From Bradyrhizobium canariense (GTDB taxonomy: Bacteria; Pseudomonadota; Alphaproteobacteria; Rhizobiales; Xanthobacteraceae): a DNA stretch of 64,000 bases. Below, piece by piece: positions 28,774-37,663 of the stretch. The stretch lies in the NCBI RefSeq assembly GCF_019402665.1, contig NZ_VSST01000009.1, positions 1 through 64,000 of the forward strand. The letters run 5' to 3'. A model generated the notes under the pieces. The model had not been told where the DNA came from, searched no databases, and worked only from the letters and a program-made list of their open reading frames with translations. How positions within the stretch are numbered: the stretch's first letter is position 1; the number at the start of each line of letters is the position of its first letter. Made by a program: the position numbers and the translations under genes.

Positions 28774-29604
28774 ATGGCACGCGCGAGCAATCTGGTGATC
28801 GGAACGGCGACGCTGGCGGTGATTGCCGTGGCGTTCGGCGGCGTGCTCGGCATGCAGAAATGGCGCACCCTCCAGAGCCGCAGCCAGTTGCGCGTGGTAT
28901 TCGAGGGCGGCTCCGCCAGCGGATTGCGCCGCGGCGGGCCGGTCAATTTCGACGGTGTTCCCGCAGGCCAGATCCTGTCGATCAAGCTGGACAATCCGCG
29001 CAAGGTCGTGGCGCTCGTGATGCTCGACAATACCGCGCCGATCCGCAAGGACACCGTCGCGGGCATCGAGTTCCTGGGTCTCACCGGCGTCGCCGCGGTC
29101 TCGCTGATCGGGGGCGCGCCCTCCGCGCCGCCGGTGCCGCTGGACTCGGACGGTGTCCCCGTGCTGACCGCCGATCTCAGCGACGCCGAATCGATCGTCG
29201 ACACCCTGCATAGTGTCGATCGCACCATTGTCAGCAACGCCCCGGCAATCAAGGAGGGCCTGCGCACGTTCGAGAACTACACCGCCGATCTCAGGAGCAA
29301 GGGCGGCGAAATCGATTCCATCATGGCCAAGGTCGAGAGCGCCTTCGCGGGCTTCGACAAGGCGGTCACAAAGATCGAGGGCGCGGTTCCCGGCTTCGCC
29401 GATGGCAAGGCCGACGAGCTGTTCGAAAAGATTCAGGGATTGCACGAGCTCGCCGACACCATGAGAAAGAAATCGGCGAACTTCCTCGAAGACATCCGTC
29501 GCTCGCTGCTCGACGTCAGCGAAGCCGCCAACAAGATGAGCGGGACACCCACACCGGCGGCCGCTCCGCGACCGCCGCGCAAGCCGGCGCAGCAGAAGCG
29601 GTAG
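28774..29604 (+). CDS. MCE/MlaD-family protein
   Basis: 276 aa. A single N-terminal membrane anchor (about 5-25) precedes an MCE domain (about 38-120; FEGGSASGLRRGGPVNFDGVPAG) of the type that forms hexameric lipid-transfer rings in the periplasm. A helical tail with coiled-coil character and a proline/basic end follow. MlaD proteins normally sit beside an MlaE permease and MlaF ATPase; neither is next to this gene, so its partners must be elsewhere. I use ATG 28774, because the extension to 28717 lacks a ribosome site and starts inside the gap after repeat D. Confidence 0.85.
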   Translation: MARASNLVIGTATLAVIAVAFGGVLGMQKWRTLQSRSQLRVVFEGGSASGLRRGGPVNFDGVPAGQILSIKLDNPRKVVALVMLDNTAPIRKDTVAGIEFLGLTGVAAVSLIGGAPSAPPVPLDSDGVPVLTADLSDAESIVDTLHSVDRTIVSNAPAIKEGLRTFENYTADLRSKGGEIDSIMAKVESAFAGFDKAVTKIEGAVPGFADGKADELFEKIQGLHELADTMRKKSANFLEDIRRSLLDVSEAANKMSGTPTPAAAPRPPRKPAQQKR

Positions 29605-29674
29605 AAGCCCCTCATCACGCGTGGCGCACGACGCCCTGCCGGCGTGGGAGCGAGTGGCTGACGCCGGCCATGGC

Positions 29675-30715
29675 TCAGTAGTTGCTCGGCGCCGCTTCAT
29701 TCGGGATGCCGTCGATCGGGCATTCGGCGGTCCCGGGCGTCGCGCGCGTCATCGCCTCGACCATGTCCCTTGTGCCCTCGGGATCGGCGATCCAGTTCTT
29801 GTAGAAATCATAGGGGCAGGCCGCGACGCCGCGCGGGTTTTCGCCGGAATTGATCATGCCCGTGTAGCCGCGATGGACCAGCTTATAGAGATGGTTCTGC
29901 GACTGGCCGTTGCGGCGCGCATCGCGGATGAGATGCTTCGACAGCTGGGCATATTGGATGCCGTAGTCCTCCTCGCCGCACTCGCCGAGGGTGCGGCCGT
30001 CGAAGCCGATGATCGCGGAGTGACCGAAATAGGAATAGACCCCGTCGAAGCCGGCGGCGTTGGCGACCGCGACATAGACGTTGTTGGCCCACGCCATCGC
30101 CTTGGAAATGAGAATCTGCTGCTCCTTGGCCGGATACATGTAGCCCTGGCAGCGCACGATCAGCTCGGCCCCCTTCATGGCGCAGTCGCGCCAGATCTCC
30201 GGGAAGTTGCCGTCGTCGCAGATGATCAGGCTGACCTTCATCCCCTTCGGGCCATCGGAGACATAGGTGCAGTTGCCGGGATACCAGCCCTCGATCGGCA
30301 CCCACGGCATGATCTTGCGATACTTCTGCACGATCTCACCCTTGTCGTTCATCAGGATCAGGGTGTTGTAGGGCGCCTTGTTCGGATGCTCCTCGTGGCG
30401 TTCGCCCGTGAGCGAGAACACGCCCCAGACCTTGGCCTTGCGGCAAGCCTCCGCAAAAATCGCGGTCTCTTCACCGGGGACCGCGCAAGCGGTCTCATAC
30501 ATCTCCTTGGAATCGTACATGATGCCCTGGGTGGAGTATTCCGGGAAAATCACCAGATCCATGCCGGGAAGACCGGTCTTCATGCCCACCACCATGTCGG
30601 CGATCTTGCGAGCGTTATCGAGCACCTCGGCCTTGGTGTGCAGGCGCGGCATCTTGTAGTTGACCACCGCGACGCCGACGGTGTCGTTGCTGCTGGAGAT
30701 GTCACCGTGAAGCAT
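29675..30715 (-). CDS. amiE: Aliphatic amidase (acylamide amidohydrolase)
   Basis: 346 aa, the same length as Pseudomonas AmiE, with near-identical blocks through most of the chain. The nitrilase-superfamily triad is exactly in place: Glu59 (FPEYS), Lys134 (KYRKIMP) and Cys166 (IICDDGN). It hydrolyses short aliphatic amides such as acetamide and propionamide to the acid and ammonia in the cytoplasm. It is the last gene of the urtABCDE-fmdA-fmdB-amiE run, 40 nt after fmdB, so the importer upstream likely delivers its substrates. Confidence 0.96.
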   Translation of the reverse strand: MLHGDISSSNDTVGVAVVNYKMPRLHTKAEVLDNARKIADMVVGMKTGLPGMDLVIFPEYSTQGIMYDSKEMYETACAVPGEETAIFAEACRKAKVWGVFSLTGERHEEHPNKAPYNTLILMNDKGEIVQKYRKIMPWVPIEGWYPGNCTYVSDGPKGMKVSLIICDDGNFPEIWRDCAMKGAELIVRCQGYMYPAKEQQILISKAMAWANNVYVAVANAAGFDGVYSYFGHSAIIGFDGRTLGECGEEDYGIQYAQLSKHLIRDARRNGQSQNHLYKLVHRGYTGMINSGENPRGVAACPYDFYKNWIADPEGTRDMVEAMTRATPGTAECPIDGIPNEAAPSNY

Positions 30716-30755
30716 CTGAATTGCTCCTCTACTCTGTTTGAGATTGCCGCGTGAA

Positions 30756-31133
30756 TCAGTGACTGATCATCCAGGGCCGCGCGGTCGGAAAGCCCTTGGC
30801 GCCGCTCCTGGTCTTGGTCACCAGGCGCGCAGGCTTTTTCTTGTCTGAGGCGCTCTTGTCCGACGAGGTTTTTCCGGTCGAGCAGCAGCCGCAGCCGGGA
30901 CCGTGCGAGGCCTTGTATTGCGCGAGCGTCTGCGGCGCGTGGGTGCTGCGCTCGTTCACGGCGTGAGCCTTGCGCGTCTCCGACGGCATGCAGAAGAAGT
31001 TCGGAGCGGTCAGAATGACCCGCGGCGCCATGATTTCACATTGCGGACAGACCTGCGGATCGTCGCATTCGGCCATCGGGCGCAGATCCTTGAACGGACC
31101 GCAATCGTCACAGAGATATTCATAGACCGGCAT
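30756..31133 (-). CDS. fmdB: FmdB-family zinc-ribbon protein
   Basis: 125 aa. The N-terminal zinc ribbon [12 protein letters not shown] with a second CPQC pair is the FmdB/regulatory-protein family signature. A lysine-rich tail carries an extra GCGCC cluster. The exact job of FmdB is uncertain; in methylotrophs it is encoded with formamidase and has been proposed to regulate amide genes. Here it lies between formamidase and amidase in the same operon. ATG 31133 chosen because the ribbon begins at once; a longer frame upstream lacks support. Confidence 0.88.
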   Translation of the reverse strand: MPVYEYLCDDCGPFKDLRPMAECDDPQVCPQCEIMAPRVILTAPNFFCMPSETRKAHAVNERSTHAPQTLAQYKASHGPGCGCCSTGKTSSDKSASDKKKPARLVTKTRSGAKGFPTARPWMISH

Positions 31134-31223
31134 CGCATCATCCCTACGCTGTTGTCTGTGAGAGAGTTCCGGCGAAGGATGCGGGGCGACAGCTACGCCG
31201 TCCCGCATCCCGTCGCGCAGGGA

Positions 31224-32453
31224 TTACTTGTCCGGCGATATCGGCATCTGGATATCGCCCTTGATGTGCTTGATCGGACCCGCCGAGGACGGCATCACGT
31301 CGAAGTCGAAAATTTCCGTCGGCAGCCATAATGTGGCGCAGGCATTGGGCACGTCGACCACGCCGGAGATGTGGCCCTGAACCGGTGCGGTGCCAAGGAT
31401 CGAATAGGCCTGGGCGCCGGAGTAGCCGAACTTCTTGAGGTACTCGATCGCATTCAGGCAGGCCTGGCGATAGGCGATGGTGACGTCGAGATAGTGCTGC
31501 TTGCCGGCCTCGTCGACCGAGATGCCTTCGAAGATCAGATAGTCCTTGTAGTTCGGTGTGATCGGTGACGGCTTGAAGATCGGATTCTTGACGCCGTACT
31601 TCGCCATGCCGTCCTTGATCACCTCGACTTTCAGATGCAGCCAGCCGGCCATCTCAATCGCGCCGCAGAAGGTGATCTCGCCGTCGCCCTGGCTGAAGTG
31701 CAGATCGCCCATCGAGAGACCGGCACCGGGCACGTAGACCGGGAAGTAGATCTTCGAGCCGCGCGAAAGATCCTTGATGTCGCAATTGCCGCCATGCTCG
31801 CGCGGCGGCACGGTGCGCGCGCCTTCCGCGCCGATCTTGTCCTTGACCTCGCCCTTCGCGCGCCCGCCATGAGCGGTCGGCGCGAATGGCGGATTGGCAA
31901 GGCCGGGCACGCGGGTGGGATTGGTCGCGATCAGCTCGGCCTCACGCTTGTTCCAGGTGTCCAGCATCTTCGGATCGGGCAGACAGCCGATCAGGCCGGG
32001 ATGGATCAGGCCGGCGAAGTTGACGCCGGGGATGTGCCGCGACGAGGTGTAGAGGCCCTTGATGTCCCAGATCGACTTCTGCGCCAGCGGGAAATGGTCC
32101 GTGAGGAAGCCGCCGCCGTTCTGCTTGGAGAAGAAGCCGTTGAAGCCCCACATGCTCTCCTTCATCGGACCGACATCGAGCAGGTCGACGACGAGGAGAT
32201 CGCCGGGCTCGGCGCCCTTGACGCCGATCGGGCCGGAGAGGAAGTGCACGATCGACAGATCGATGTCGCGCACGTCGTCGGCGGAATCGTTGTTCTTGAT
32301 GAAGCCGCCGGTCCAGTCATAAGTCTCGATGATGAAATCATCGCCGGGATTGACCCAGGCCACGATCGGAATGTCGGGGTGCCAGCGGTTATGCACCATG
32401 TCATTTTCATAGGCCGACTTGGTGAGATCGACCTTGATCAGTGTCTCTGGCAT
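31224..32453 (-). CDS. fmdA: Formamidase (acetamidase/formamidase family)
   Basis: 409 aa, the length of Methylophilus-type FmdA, hydrolysing formamide to formate and ammonia. Start MPETLIKVDLTKSAYEND and the internal HGGNCDIKDLSRGSKIYFPV and SMGDLHFSQGDGE blocks are diagnostic. The start is preceded by GGGGAG. It lies 27 nt after urtE and 90 nt before fmdB. Together with AmiE it shows that the operon consumes small amides, with ammonia as the probable benefit. Confidence 0.95.
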   Translation of the reverse strand: MPETLIKVDLTKSAYENDMVHNRWHPDIPIVAWVNPGDDFIIETYDWTGGFIKNNDSADDVRDIDLSIVHFLSGPIGVKGAEPGDLLVVDLLDVGPMKESMWGFNGFFSKQNGGGFLTDHFPLAQKSIWDIKGLYTSSRHIPGVNFAGLIHPGLIGCLPDPKMLDTWNKREAELIATNPTRVPGLANPPFAPTAHGGRAKGEVKDKIGAEGARTVPPREHGGNCDIKDLSRGSKIYFPVYVPGAGLSMGDLHFSQGDGEITFCGAIEMAGWLHLKVEVIKDGMAKYGVKNPIFKPSPITPNYKDYLIFEGISVDEAGKQHYLDVTIAYRQACLNAIEYLKKFGYSGAQAYSILGTAPVQGHISGVVDVPNACATLWLPTEIFDFDVMPSSAGPIKHIKGDIQMPISPDK

Positions 32454-32480
32454 CGAGATGCTCCCCTTTTACACGGTTGG

Positions 32481-33170
32481 TTAGACGGACAGATATTTCG
32501 AGACCTGCGCGGCATCGACGGCGTCGCGCGGGTCGTCGCGGACGATTTCGCCGTTCTCGATCACCAGTACGCGGTCGGCGATATCGAGCGCGAAGCTCAG
32601 GACCTGCTCGGACACGACGATCGAAAGCCCCTTCTCGTCGCGGATGCGCTTGAGCGTGCGCGCCATCTCCTTGATGATCGACGGCTGGATGCCTTCGGTC
32701 GGCTCGTCCAGCAGCAGCACTTTCGGCTTGGTCGCCAGTGCACGAGCGATCGCGAGCTGCTGCTGCTGGCCGCCGGAGAGATTGCCGCCACGGCGGTCCT
32801 TCATCTCCAGCAGCACCGGAAACAGCTCGTAGATATCGCCGGGCACCTCGGTTCCGCCGGAGACCACGAGGCCGGTCTCGATGTTCTCCTTCACCGTCAT
32901 GGTCGAGAAGATCATGCGGCCCTGCGGCACATAGGCGAGACCCTTGGCGACGCGCGCGTAGCTCGGCAAGGCACCGAGCTCGGCGCCATCCATGGTCACC
33001 GAGCCGCTCTTCGTAGGCAAAATGCCCATCAGCGATTTCATCAGCGTGGTCTTGCCCATGCCGTTGCGGCCCATGATCGCCACGATCTCGTTGGGCGCGA
33101 CCTTGACGTTGAGCCCGTGCAGCACCTCGCTCTGGCCGTAGGCGACGTGAAGATCAGAAATAGCCAGCAT
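32481..33170 (-). CDS. urtE: Urea/short-chain amide ABC transporter ATP-binding protein UrtE
   Basis: 229 aa ATPase of the branched-chain/urea (HAAT) importer class. Walker A GRNGMGKTT, signature LSGGQQQQ and Walker B LLLDEPTEGIQPSII match UrtE rather than LivF. It follows urtD by 11 nt and works with it as the ATPase pair. The family imports urea or short amides; the amidase genes downstream favour amides here. Confidence 0.93.
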   Translation of the reverse strand: MLAISDLHVAYGQSEVLHGLNVKVAPNEIVAIMGRNGMGKTTLMKSLMGILPTKSGSVTMDGAELGALPSYARVAKGLAYVPQGRMIFSTMTVKENIETGLVVSGGTEVPGDIYELFPVLLEMKDRRGGNLSGGQQQQLAIARALATKPKVLLLDEPTEGIQPSIIKEMARTLKRIRDEKGLSIVVSEQVLSFALDIADRVLVIENGEIVRDDPRDAVDAAQVSKYLSV

Positions 33171-33181
33171 CGTCGCGCTCC

Positions 33182-33937
33182 TTAGTGACCCAGATAGACT
33201 TCGACGACCTTGGGGTCGTTCTTCACCTTATCCATGGTCCCTTCCGAGAGGATCTGGCCCTGGTGAAGCACGGTGACCTTGTGCGCGATGTCCTCGACGA
33301 ACTTCATGTCGTGCTCGATCACCAGCACCGAGCGGTTCTTGATGATGCGGTTGAGCAGCTCGGCGGTCTTGGCGCGCTCGGACACGCTCATGCCGGCGAC
33401 GGGCTCGTCCAGCATCAGCAGGTCCGGGTCCTGGATCAGCAGCATGCCGATCTCGAGCCATTGCTTCTGGCCATGGCTGAGCAGATCGGCATTCACGTTC
33501 AGCCGGTCCTTCAGGAAGATCATTTCGGCCACTTCATGCACCCGGTCGCGCACGGCGGCGTCACGCGTAAAGGTCAGCGCCCCGAACACCGAGCGTCCGC
33601 GCGGATAGGAGATTTCCAGATTCTCGAACACCGTGAGATCGTCATAGATCGACGGGTTCTGGAATTTGCGACCGACGCCCGTCTTGACGATCTCGTTCTC
33701 TCTCATCCGCGTCAGCTCCTTGCCGCGGAACTGGATCGAACCCGAGGTCGCTTTGGTCTTGCCGCAGATCAGGTCGAGCACGGTGGTCTTGCCGGCGCCG
33801 TTCGGGCCGATGATGACGCGGATCTCGTTCTCGTCGACGTAGAATGAGAGGTCGTTGACCGCCTTGAACCCGTCGAACGACACGGTCAGCGCTTCGACGG
33901 CGAGCAGGAATTCCTTGGGCTGATGACCGACGAGCAT
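33182..33937 (-). CDS. urtD: Urea/short-chain amide ABC transporter ATP-binding protein UrtD
   Basis: 251 aa. Walker A GPNGAGKTT, the UrtD-type signature LLSHGQKQWLEIGM in place of LSGGQ, and Walker B LMLDEPVAGM are visible. The gene's ribosome site and first five codons are duplicated just upstream (33975-34008), creating a 16-codon leader frame that ends 3 bases before this start. Confidence 0.93.
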   Translation of the reverse strand: MLVGHQPKEFLLAVEALTVSFDGFKAVNDLSFYVDENEIRVIIGPNGAGKTTVLDLICGKTKATSGSIQFRGKELTRMRENEIVKTGVGRKFQNPSIYDDLTVFENLEISYPRGRSVFGALTFTRDAAVRDRVHEVAEMIFLKDRLNVNADLLSHGQKQWLEIGMLLIQDPDLLMLDEPVAGMSVSERAKTAELLNRIIKNRSVLVIEHDMKFVEDIAHKVTVLHQGQILSEGTMDKVKNDPKVVEVYLGH

Positions 33938-34008
33938 GATCTATCTCCTCACTGCCAGCATGGCATCGGCATCGTGATGACCGACGAGCATGACGATCTC
34001 CTCACTCC
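33921..34008. repeat. Tandem duplication of the urtD ribosome-binding and start region
   Basis: On the minus strand the block AGTGAGGAGAT..TCATGCTCGTCGGTCATCA occurs twice, about 54 bases apart: once as the real urtD start and once upstream. The upstream copy opens a 16-codon frame (33991 down to the TAG at 33941) that begins MLVGHHD and stops just before the true ATG. It occupies the urtC-urtD gap. Confidence 0.8.
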
Positions 34009-35144
34009 GCAGGGGCGCCGTCGGCGACCGAGCTGTCGGTCCAGCCTTCGGGTTTCGGTTTGCGCGACGAGATCAGGCCGTCGATGCGCGGTTGCACATA
34101 ATCGCCCCAGATCCCGGCCAGACCGTTCGGAAAGGCCAGCACTACGGCGATGAACAAACCGCCCAGTCCGAACAGCCACAATTCGGGAAAGGTTTCCGAC
34201 AGGCTGGTCTTGGCGAAATTGACCAACAGCGTGCCGTAGACCGCGCCGAGGATCGAGAGCCGGCCGCCGACCGCCGTGTAGATCACCATTTCAATCGACG
34301 GCACGATGCCGACGAAGGACGGCGACATGAAGCCGACATTGAGCGCGAACATCGCACCACCGATCGCGGCGAACACTGCGGCGACGCAGAAGGCGAAGAT
34401 CTTGAAATTGGCGACGCTGTAGCCGGAGAAACGGACGCGGTCCTCCTTCTCCCGCATCGCCACGAGGATGCGCCCGAGCTTGGAGTGCCGGACGAACTGC
34501 GCGATCATGATGCAGACGAACAGGCACCCGACCTCGAAGAAATACAGCACGATCTTGGCGTGGTCGGGACGGATGTCCCATCCCTTCAGCGTCCGCAAAT
34601 CGGTCATGCCGTTGATGCCGCCGGTGTAGCCCTGCTGACCCACGATCAGGATGGTCAGGATGGCCGCGACCGCTTGGGTGATGATGGCGAAGTAGGTGCC
34701 GCCGACACGGCGCTTGAACATCGCAGTGCCGATGATGAGCGCAAAGATGCCGGGGACAAGAATGATGGCGGCGATCGTGAAGGTCAGGCTACTGAAAGGC
34801 TTCCAGAACAGCGGCAGCGCGGTGATCTGATTCCAGTCCATGAAATCGGGAATGCCGGGGGTCGACTGGATCTTGGTGTTCGCCACGCTCGAGGCCTCGA
34901 GCTTCAGGAACATCGCCATGCAATAGCCGCCGAGCCCGAAGAACACGCCCTGGCCGAGGCTAAGAATGCCGCCATAGCCCCAGCAGACCACCAGCCCCAG
35001 CGCGACGAAGGCATAGGTCAGGTATTTTGCGACCAGGTTGAGCCTGAAGACATCGAGTGTGAGCGGCAGCACCAGCACCAGAAAGACCGCAAGCACCAGA
35101 ATTCCGATGAGCTCCGATCGATTGAAGAAGCGATTGTCGGTCAT
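34002..35144 (-). CDS. urtC: Urea/short-chain amide ABC transporter permease UrtC
   Basis: 380 aa LivM-type permease with about ten hydrophobic segments and the blocks CWGYGGILSLGQGVFFGLGGY and GAVYGTLLVNFAKTSLSE that mark UrtC. Start is 18 nt after urtB. It forms the channel with UrtB. Confidence 0.94.
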   Translation of the reverse strand: MTDNRFFNRSELIGILVLAVFLVLVLPLTLDVFRLNLVAKYLTYAFVALGLVVCWGYGGILSLGQGVFFGLGGYCMAMFLKLEASSVANTKIQSTPGIPDFMDWNQITALPLFWKPFSSLTFTIAAIILVPGIFALIIGTAMFKRRVGGTYFAIITQAVAAILTILIVGQQGYTGGINGMTDLRTLKGWDIRPDHAKIVLYFFEVGCLFVCIMIAQFVRHSKLGRILVAMREKEDRVRFSGYSVANFKIFAFCVAAVFAAIGGAMFALNVGFMSPSFVGIVPSIEMVIYTAVGGRLSILGAVYGTLLVNFAKTSLSETFPELWLFGLGGLFIAVVLAFPNGLAGIWGDYVQPRIDGLISSRKPKPEGWTDSSVADGAPAE

Positions 35145-35162
35145 TGCATCAGCCCCAGTTTC

Positions 35163-36089
35163 TCACTTGCGGACCTTCAGGGCGAACAACCCTTGCGGCC
35201 GCAGCATCAGGATTCCGACAACGGCGAGCAGCGTCAGCACCTTGGCCATCGAGCCCGACATGAAGAACTCGAGGGTGGATTGGGTCTGCGAGATGGAGAA
35301 GGCCGATGCGATGGTGCCGAGCAGGCTTGCCGCGCCGCCGAACACGACCACCAGGAACGTATCGACGATGTAGAGCTGTCCGGAGGTCGGCCCGGTCGAG
35401 CCGATCATCGTGAAGGCGCTCCCGGCAACACCGGCAATGCCGCAGCCGAGGCCGAAGGTGTAGCGATCCACCTTTTCGGTGTTGATGCCGACGGCACCGG
35501 CCATGATGCGGTTCTGCACCACGGCGCGCACCTGCCGGCCCCAGCGCGATTTGTACATCACGTAGGCGACGCCGACGGTGATCAGGACGGTGAGGCACAT
35601 CACGAAGACGCCGTTGATCGGCACTTCGATGCTGTCGGTCACGTGCAGCGAGCCAAGCATCCATTGCGGCAGCTCGACGCCGACCTCGCGCGCGCCGAAC
35701 ACGGAGCGATAGGCCTGCTGCAGGATCAGGCTGAGACCCCAGGTCGCGAGCAGCGTGTCGAGCGGGCGCTTGTAGAGATGCCGTATCAGTACCCATTCCA
35801 CCAACATCCCCAGCGCACCGGAGGCGACAAAGGCCAGGATCATCGCGAGGAAGAAGTAGCCGCTGAACAAGCTCGGCAAATAGGACTGAAAGAAACTGGA
35901 GGTCATCCAGGTGACGTAAGCCCCGAGGATCATGAACTCGCCATGAGCCATGTTGATGACGCCCATCTGTCCGAAGATGATCGCGAGCCCCAGCGCCATC
36001 AGGACGTAGACCGAGAACAGGATCAGTCCTGCAAAGCCCTGCATGACGAAGATGGAGCCAAGGTCACCAAGCGAGTAGTCGCCGAACAT
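35163..36089 (-). CDS. urtB: Urea/short-chain amide ABC transporter permease UrtB
   Basis: 308 aa LivH-type permease; FGQMGVINMAHGEFMILGAYV near residues 40-60 and GLGCGIAGVAGSAF are family hallmarks. I use the ATG at 36089 (MFGDYS), preceded by GGAGGACATCG. A longer in-frame version would translate the hairpins of the urtA-urtB gap. Length is normal for UrtB. Confidence 0.93.
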   Translation of the reverse strand: MFGDYSLGDLGSIFVMQGFAGLILFSVYVLMALGLAIIFGQMGVINMAHGEFMILGAYVTWMTSSFFQSYLPSLFSGYFFLAMILAFVASGALGMLVEWVLIRHLYKRPLDTLLATWGLSLILQQAYRSVFGAREVGVELPQWMLGSLHVTDSIEVPINGVFVMCLTVLITVGVAYVMYKSRWGRQVRAVVQNRIMAGAVGINTEKVDRYTFGLGCGIAGVAGSAFTMIGSTGPTSGQLYIVDTFLVVVFGGAASLLGTIASAFSISQTQSTLEFFMSGSMAKVLTLLAVVGILMLRPQGLFALKVRK

Positions 36090-36113
36090 CGATGTCCTCC
36101 GTCGGGAAAGGGT

Positions 36114-36216
36114 CCCGCGTCGCGAGCAGGTTCGCGACGCGGGAGTCTTGGGCGTGGATTTGCGGTCCACGCCAGGGAGAGGTTTTGTCTGAAAGGGAAA
36201 CGGCGGCGAACGCCGT
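36114..36216 (-). promoter_or_regulatory. Hairpin array in the urtA-urtB gap
   Basis: Three inverted repeats lie in the 148-base gap: a perfect 12-bp stem with 6-base loop (36114-36143), an 8-bp stem GGCGTGGA/TCCACGCC (36151-36173) and a 6-bp stem ACGGCG/CGCCGT (36200-36216). None is followed by a long T-run. Such structures after a binding-protein gene usually protect its mRNA or reduce read-through, giving more binding protein than permease. Confidence 0.6.
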
Positions 36217-36237
36217 GACTGACTGGTAGCTCTGGTC

Positions 36238-37497
36238 TTACTGGTAACCCTTGGGGAACGGATCCGGCTCGACCAGATCGGCGGTCTCGTAGATCAGCTC
36301 GAACTGGCCATCGAGCTTGGCGCGCCCCACCCGGGTCTTCGACCAGAGGTGATGATTTTCGTGGATGCGCACATAGCCTTCCGGAGCGCCCTTGAACTCG
36401 ATGCCTGGCGACGCCGCCGCGATCTTGTCGATGTCGAAGGAGCCCGCCTTCTCCACTGTCAACTTCCACAGCCACGGGCCGAGATAGGCAGCCTGGGTGA
36501 CGTCTCCGATCACGGTCTTCTCGCCCCACATCTTCTTGAACGCGGGCACGAAGGTCTTGTTGTTCGGATTGTCGAGCGACTGGAAGTACTTCATGCAGGC
36601 ATAGGCGCCCGCAATGTTCTCGCCGCCGATGCCGTCGATCTCGTCTTCAGTCACCGAGATCGTCAGCAGCGCCTGCTTGGAGAGATCGATGCCTGCGGCC
36701 TTGAGCTGCTTGTAGAACGCAACGTTCGAACCGCCGACGACGTCGGTGAAGATCACGTCGGGCTTGGTCAGCTTGATCTTGTTGATGACCGAATTGAATT
36801 GGGTATTGCCGAGCGGATAATACTCTTCGCCGACGACCTTGCCCTTCAGCACGTTCTCGACATGCTTGCGCGCGATCTTGTTCGAGGTGCGCGGCCAGAT
36901 GTAGTCGGAGCCGATGAAGAAGAACGACTTCGCACCCTTCTCCTTGGCGATCCAATTCAGGCCGGCGAGGATCTGCTGAGTGGCTTCCTGGCCGGTGTAG
37001 ATCACGTTCTTGGACTGCTCGAGACCTTCATAGAAGGTCGGGTAATAGAGCATGCCGTTGTACTGCTCCATGACCGGCAGCACGGCCTTGCGGGACGCCG
37101 AGGTCCAGCAGCCCATGATCGCCGCGACCTTGTCGTTGACCAGCAATTTCTTGGCCTTTTCGGCAAAGGTCGGCCAATCGCTGGCGCCGTCTTCCTGGAT
37201 GAACTTGATCTTGCGCCCGAGCACGCCGCCCATGGCATTGATCTGCTCGATGGCGAGCTTTTCGGCTTCGATCGAGCCGGTCTCGGAGATCGCCATGGTG
37301 CCGGTCGCCGAATGCAGGATGCCGACCGTCACCTCGGTGTCGGTGACCGCAAGACCCGTGGTATTGACCGCCGAGGTCGCCGGGGCCTGCGCAAAAGATG
37401 CTCGCGGTAGCATGGTGATGGCCGGCACGGCCGCCATTCCCATCAATAATTTGCGCCGGAGCGGCGATAACAGGCCCTTGTTCGCTTCGTCTGACAT
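36238..37497 (-). CDS. urtA: Urea/short-chain amide ABC transporter substrate-binding protein UrtA
   Basis: 419 aa. The N-terminus has a twin-arginine-like signal (SPLRRKLLMG, hydrophobic stretch, cleavage near ASFA). The mature part shows VTVGILHSATGTMAISETG and the WTSASRKAVLPVMEQYNGMLYYP block of UrtA/FmdD proteins. It is first in the operon and divergent from the sensor kinase gene. ATG 37497 chosen over a longer frame because it places the signal peptide near the start. Ligand may be urea, formamide, acetamide or several of these. Confidence 0.93.
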   Translation of the reverse strand: MSDEANKGLLSPLRRKLLMGMAAVPAITMLPRASFAQAPATSAVNTTGLAVTDTEVTVGILHSATGTMAISETGSIEAEKLAIEQINAMGGVLGRKIKFIQEDGASDWPTFAEKAKKLLVNDKVAAIMGCWTSASRKAVLPVMEQYNGMLYYPTFYEGLEQSKNVIYTGQEATQQILAGLNWIAKEKGAKSFFFIGSDYIWPRTSNKIARKHVENVLKGKVVGEEYYPLGNTQFNSVINKIKLTKPDVIFTDVVGGSNVAFYKQLKAAGIDLSKQALLTISVTEDEIDGIGGENIAGAYACMKYFQSLDNPNNKTFVPAFKKMWGEKTVIGDVTQAAYLGPWLWKLTVEKAGSFDIDKIAAASPGIEFKGAPEGYVRIHENHHLWSKTRVGRAKLDGQFELIYETADLVEPDPFPKGYQ

Positions 37498-37568
37498 GAG
37501 CACCCCACTGTTGTTCGAGGACACGCGATTGGTGCCGTGAGGATGGCTCGAATTTGTGCACTGCAAGC

Positions 37569-37586
37569 ATACGCAAGATCACGTAT
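37569..37586. promoter_or_regulatory. Dyad-symmetric candidate operator between urtA and the sensor kinase gene
   Basis: ATACG-N8-CGTAT, a 5-bp dyad within a 166-base divergent promoter region. The size and spacing would suit a dimeric LuxR-type regulator such as the one encoded at 41019. It lies about 70 bases upstream of urtA. No match to a known box is claimed. Confidence 0.35.
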
Positions 37587-37616
37587 ACTGCACCGCAAAA
37601 TGACGACGTAGGCTTT

Positions 37617-37631
37617 TGGTACAGGTTTTGC
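37617..37631 (+). promoter_or_regulatory. Candidate sigma-54 promoter for the sensor kinase gene
   Basis: TGGTACAGGTTTTGC: the invariant GG and GC are separated by exactly 10 bases as in -24/-12 promoters, differing from TGGCAC-N5-TTGC at one listed base. The start of transcription would fall near 37643, 20 bases before the GTG at 37664. Sigma-54 control would fit a nitrogen-source sensor. Confidence 0.4.
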
Positions 37632-37663
37632 GAGGGATGCGGGAGTTCGGGAGTGGGGGTTAA

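Noticed and set aside
33990..36218. 742-codon open frame on the plus strand opposite urtC and urtB
   Set aside because: The composition (rich in Asp, His, Arg, Glu) is the mirror of hydrophobic permease codons in GC-rich DNA; the minus-strand genes have clear motifs and ribosome sites.
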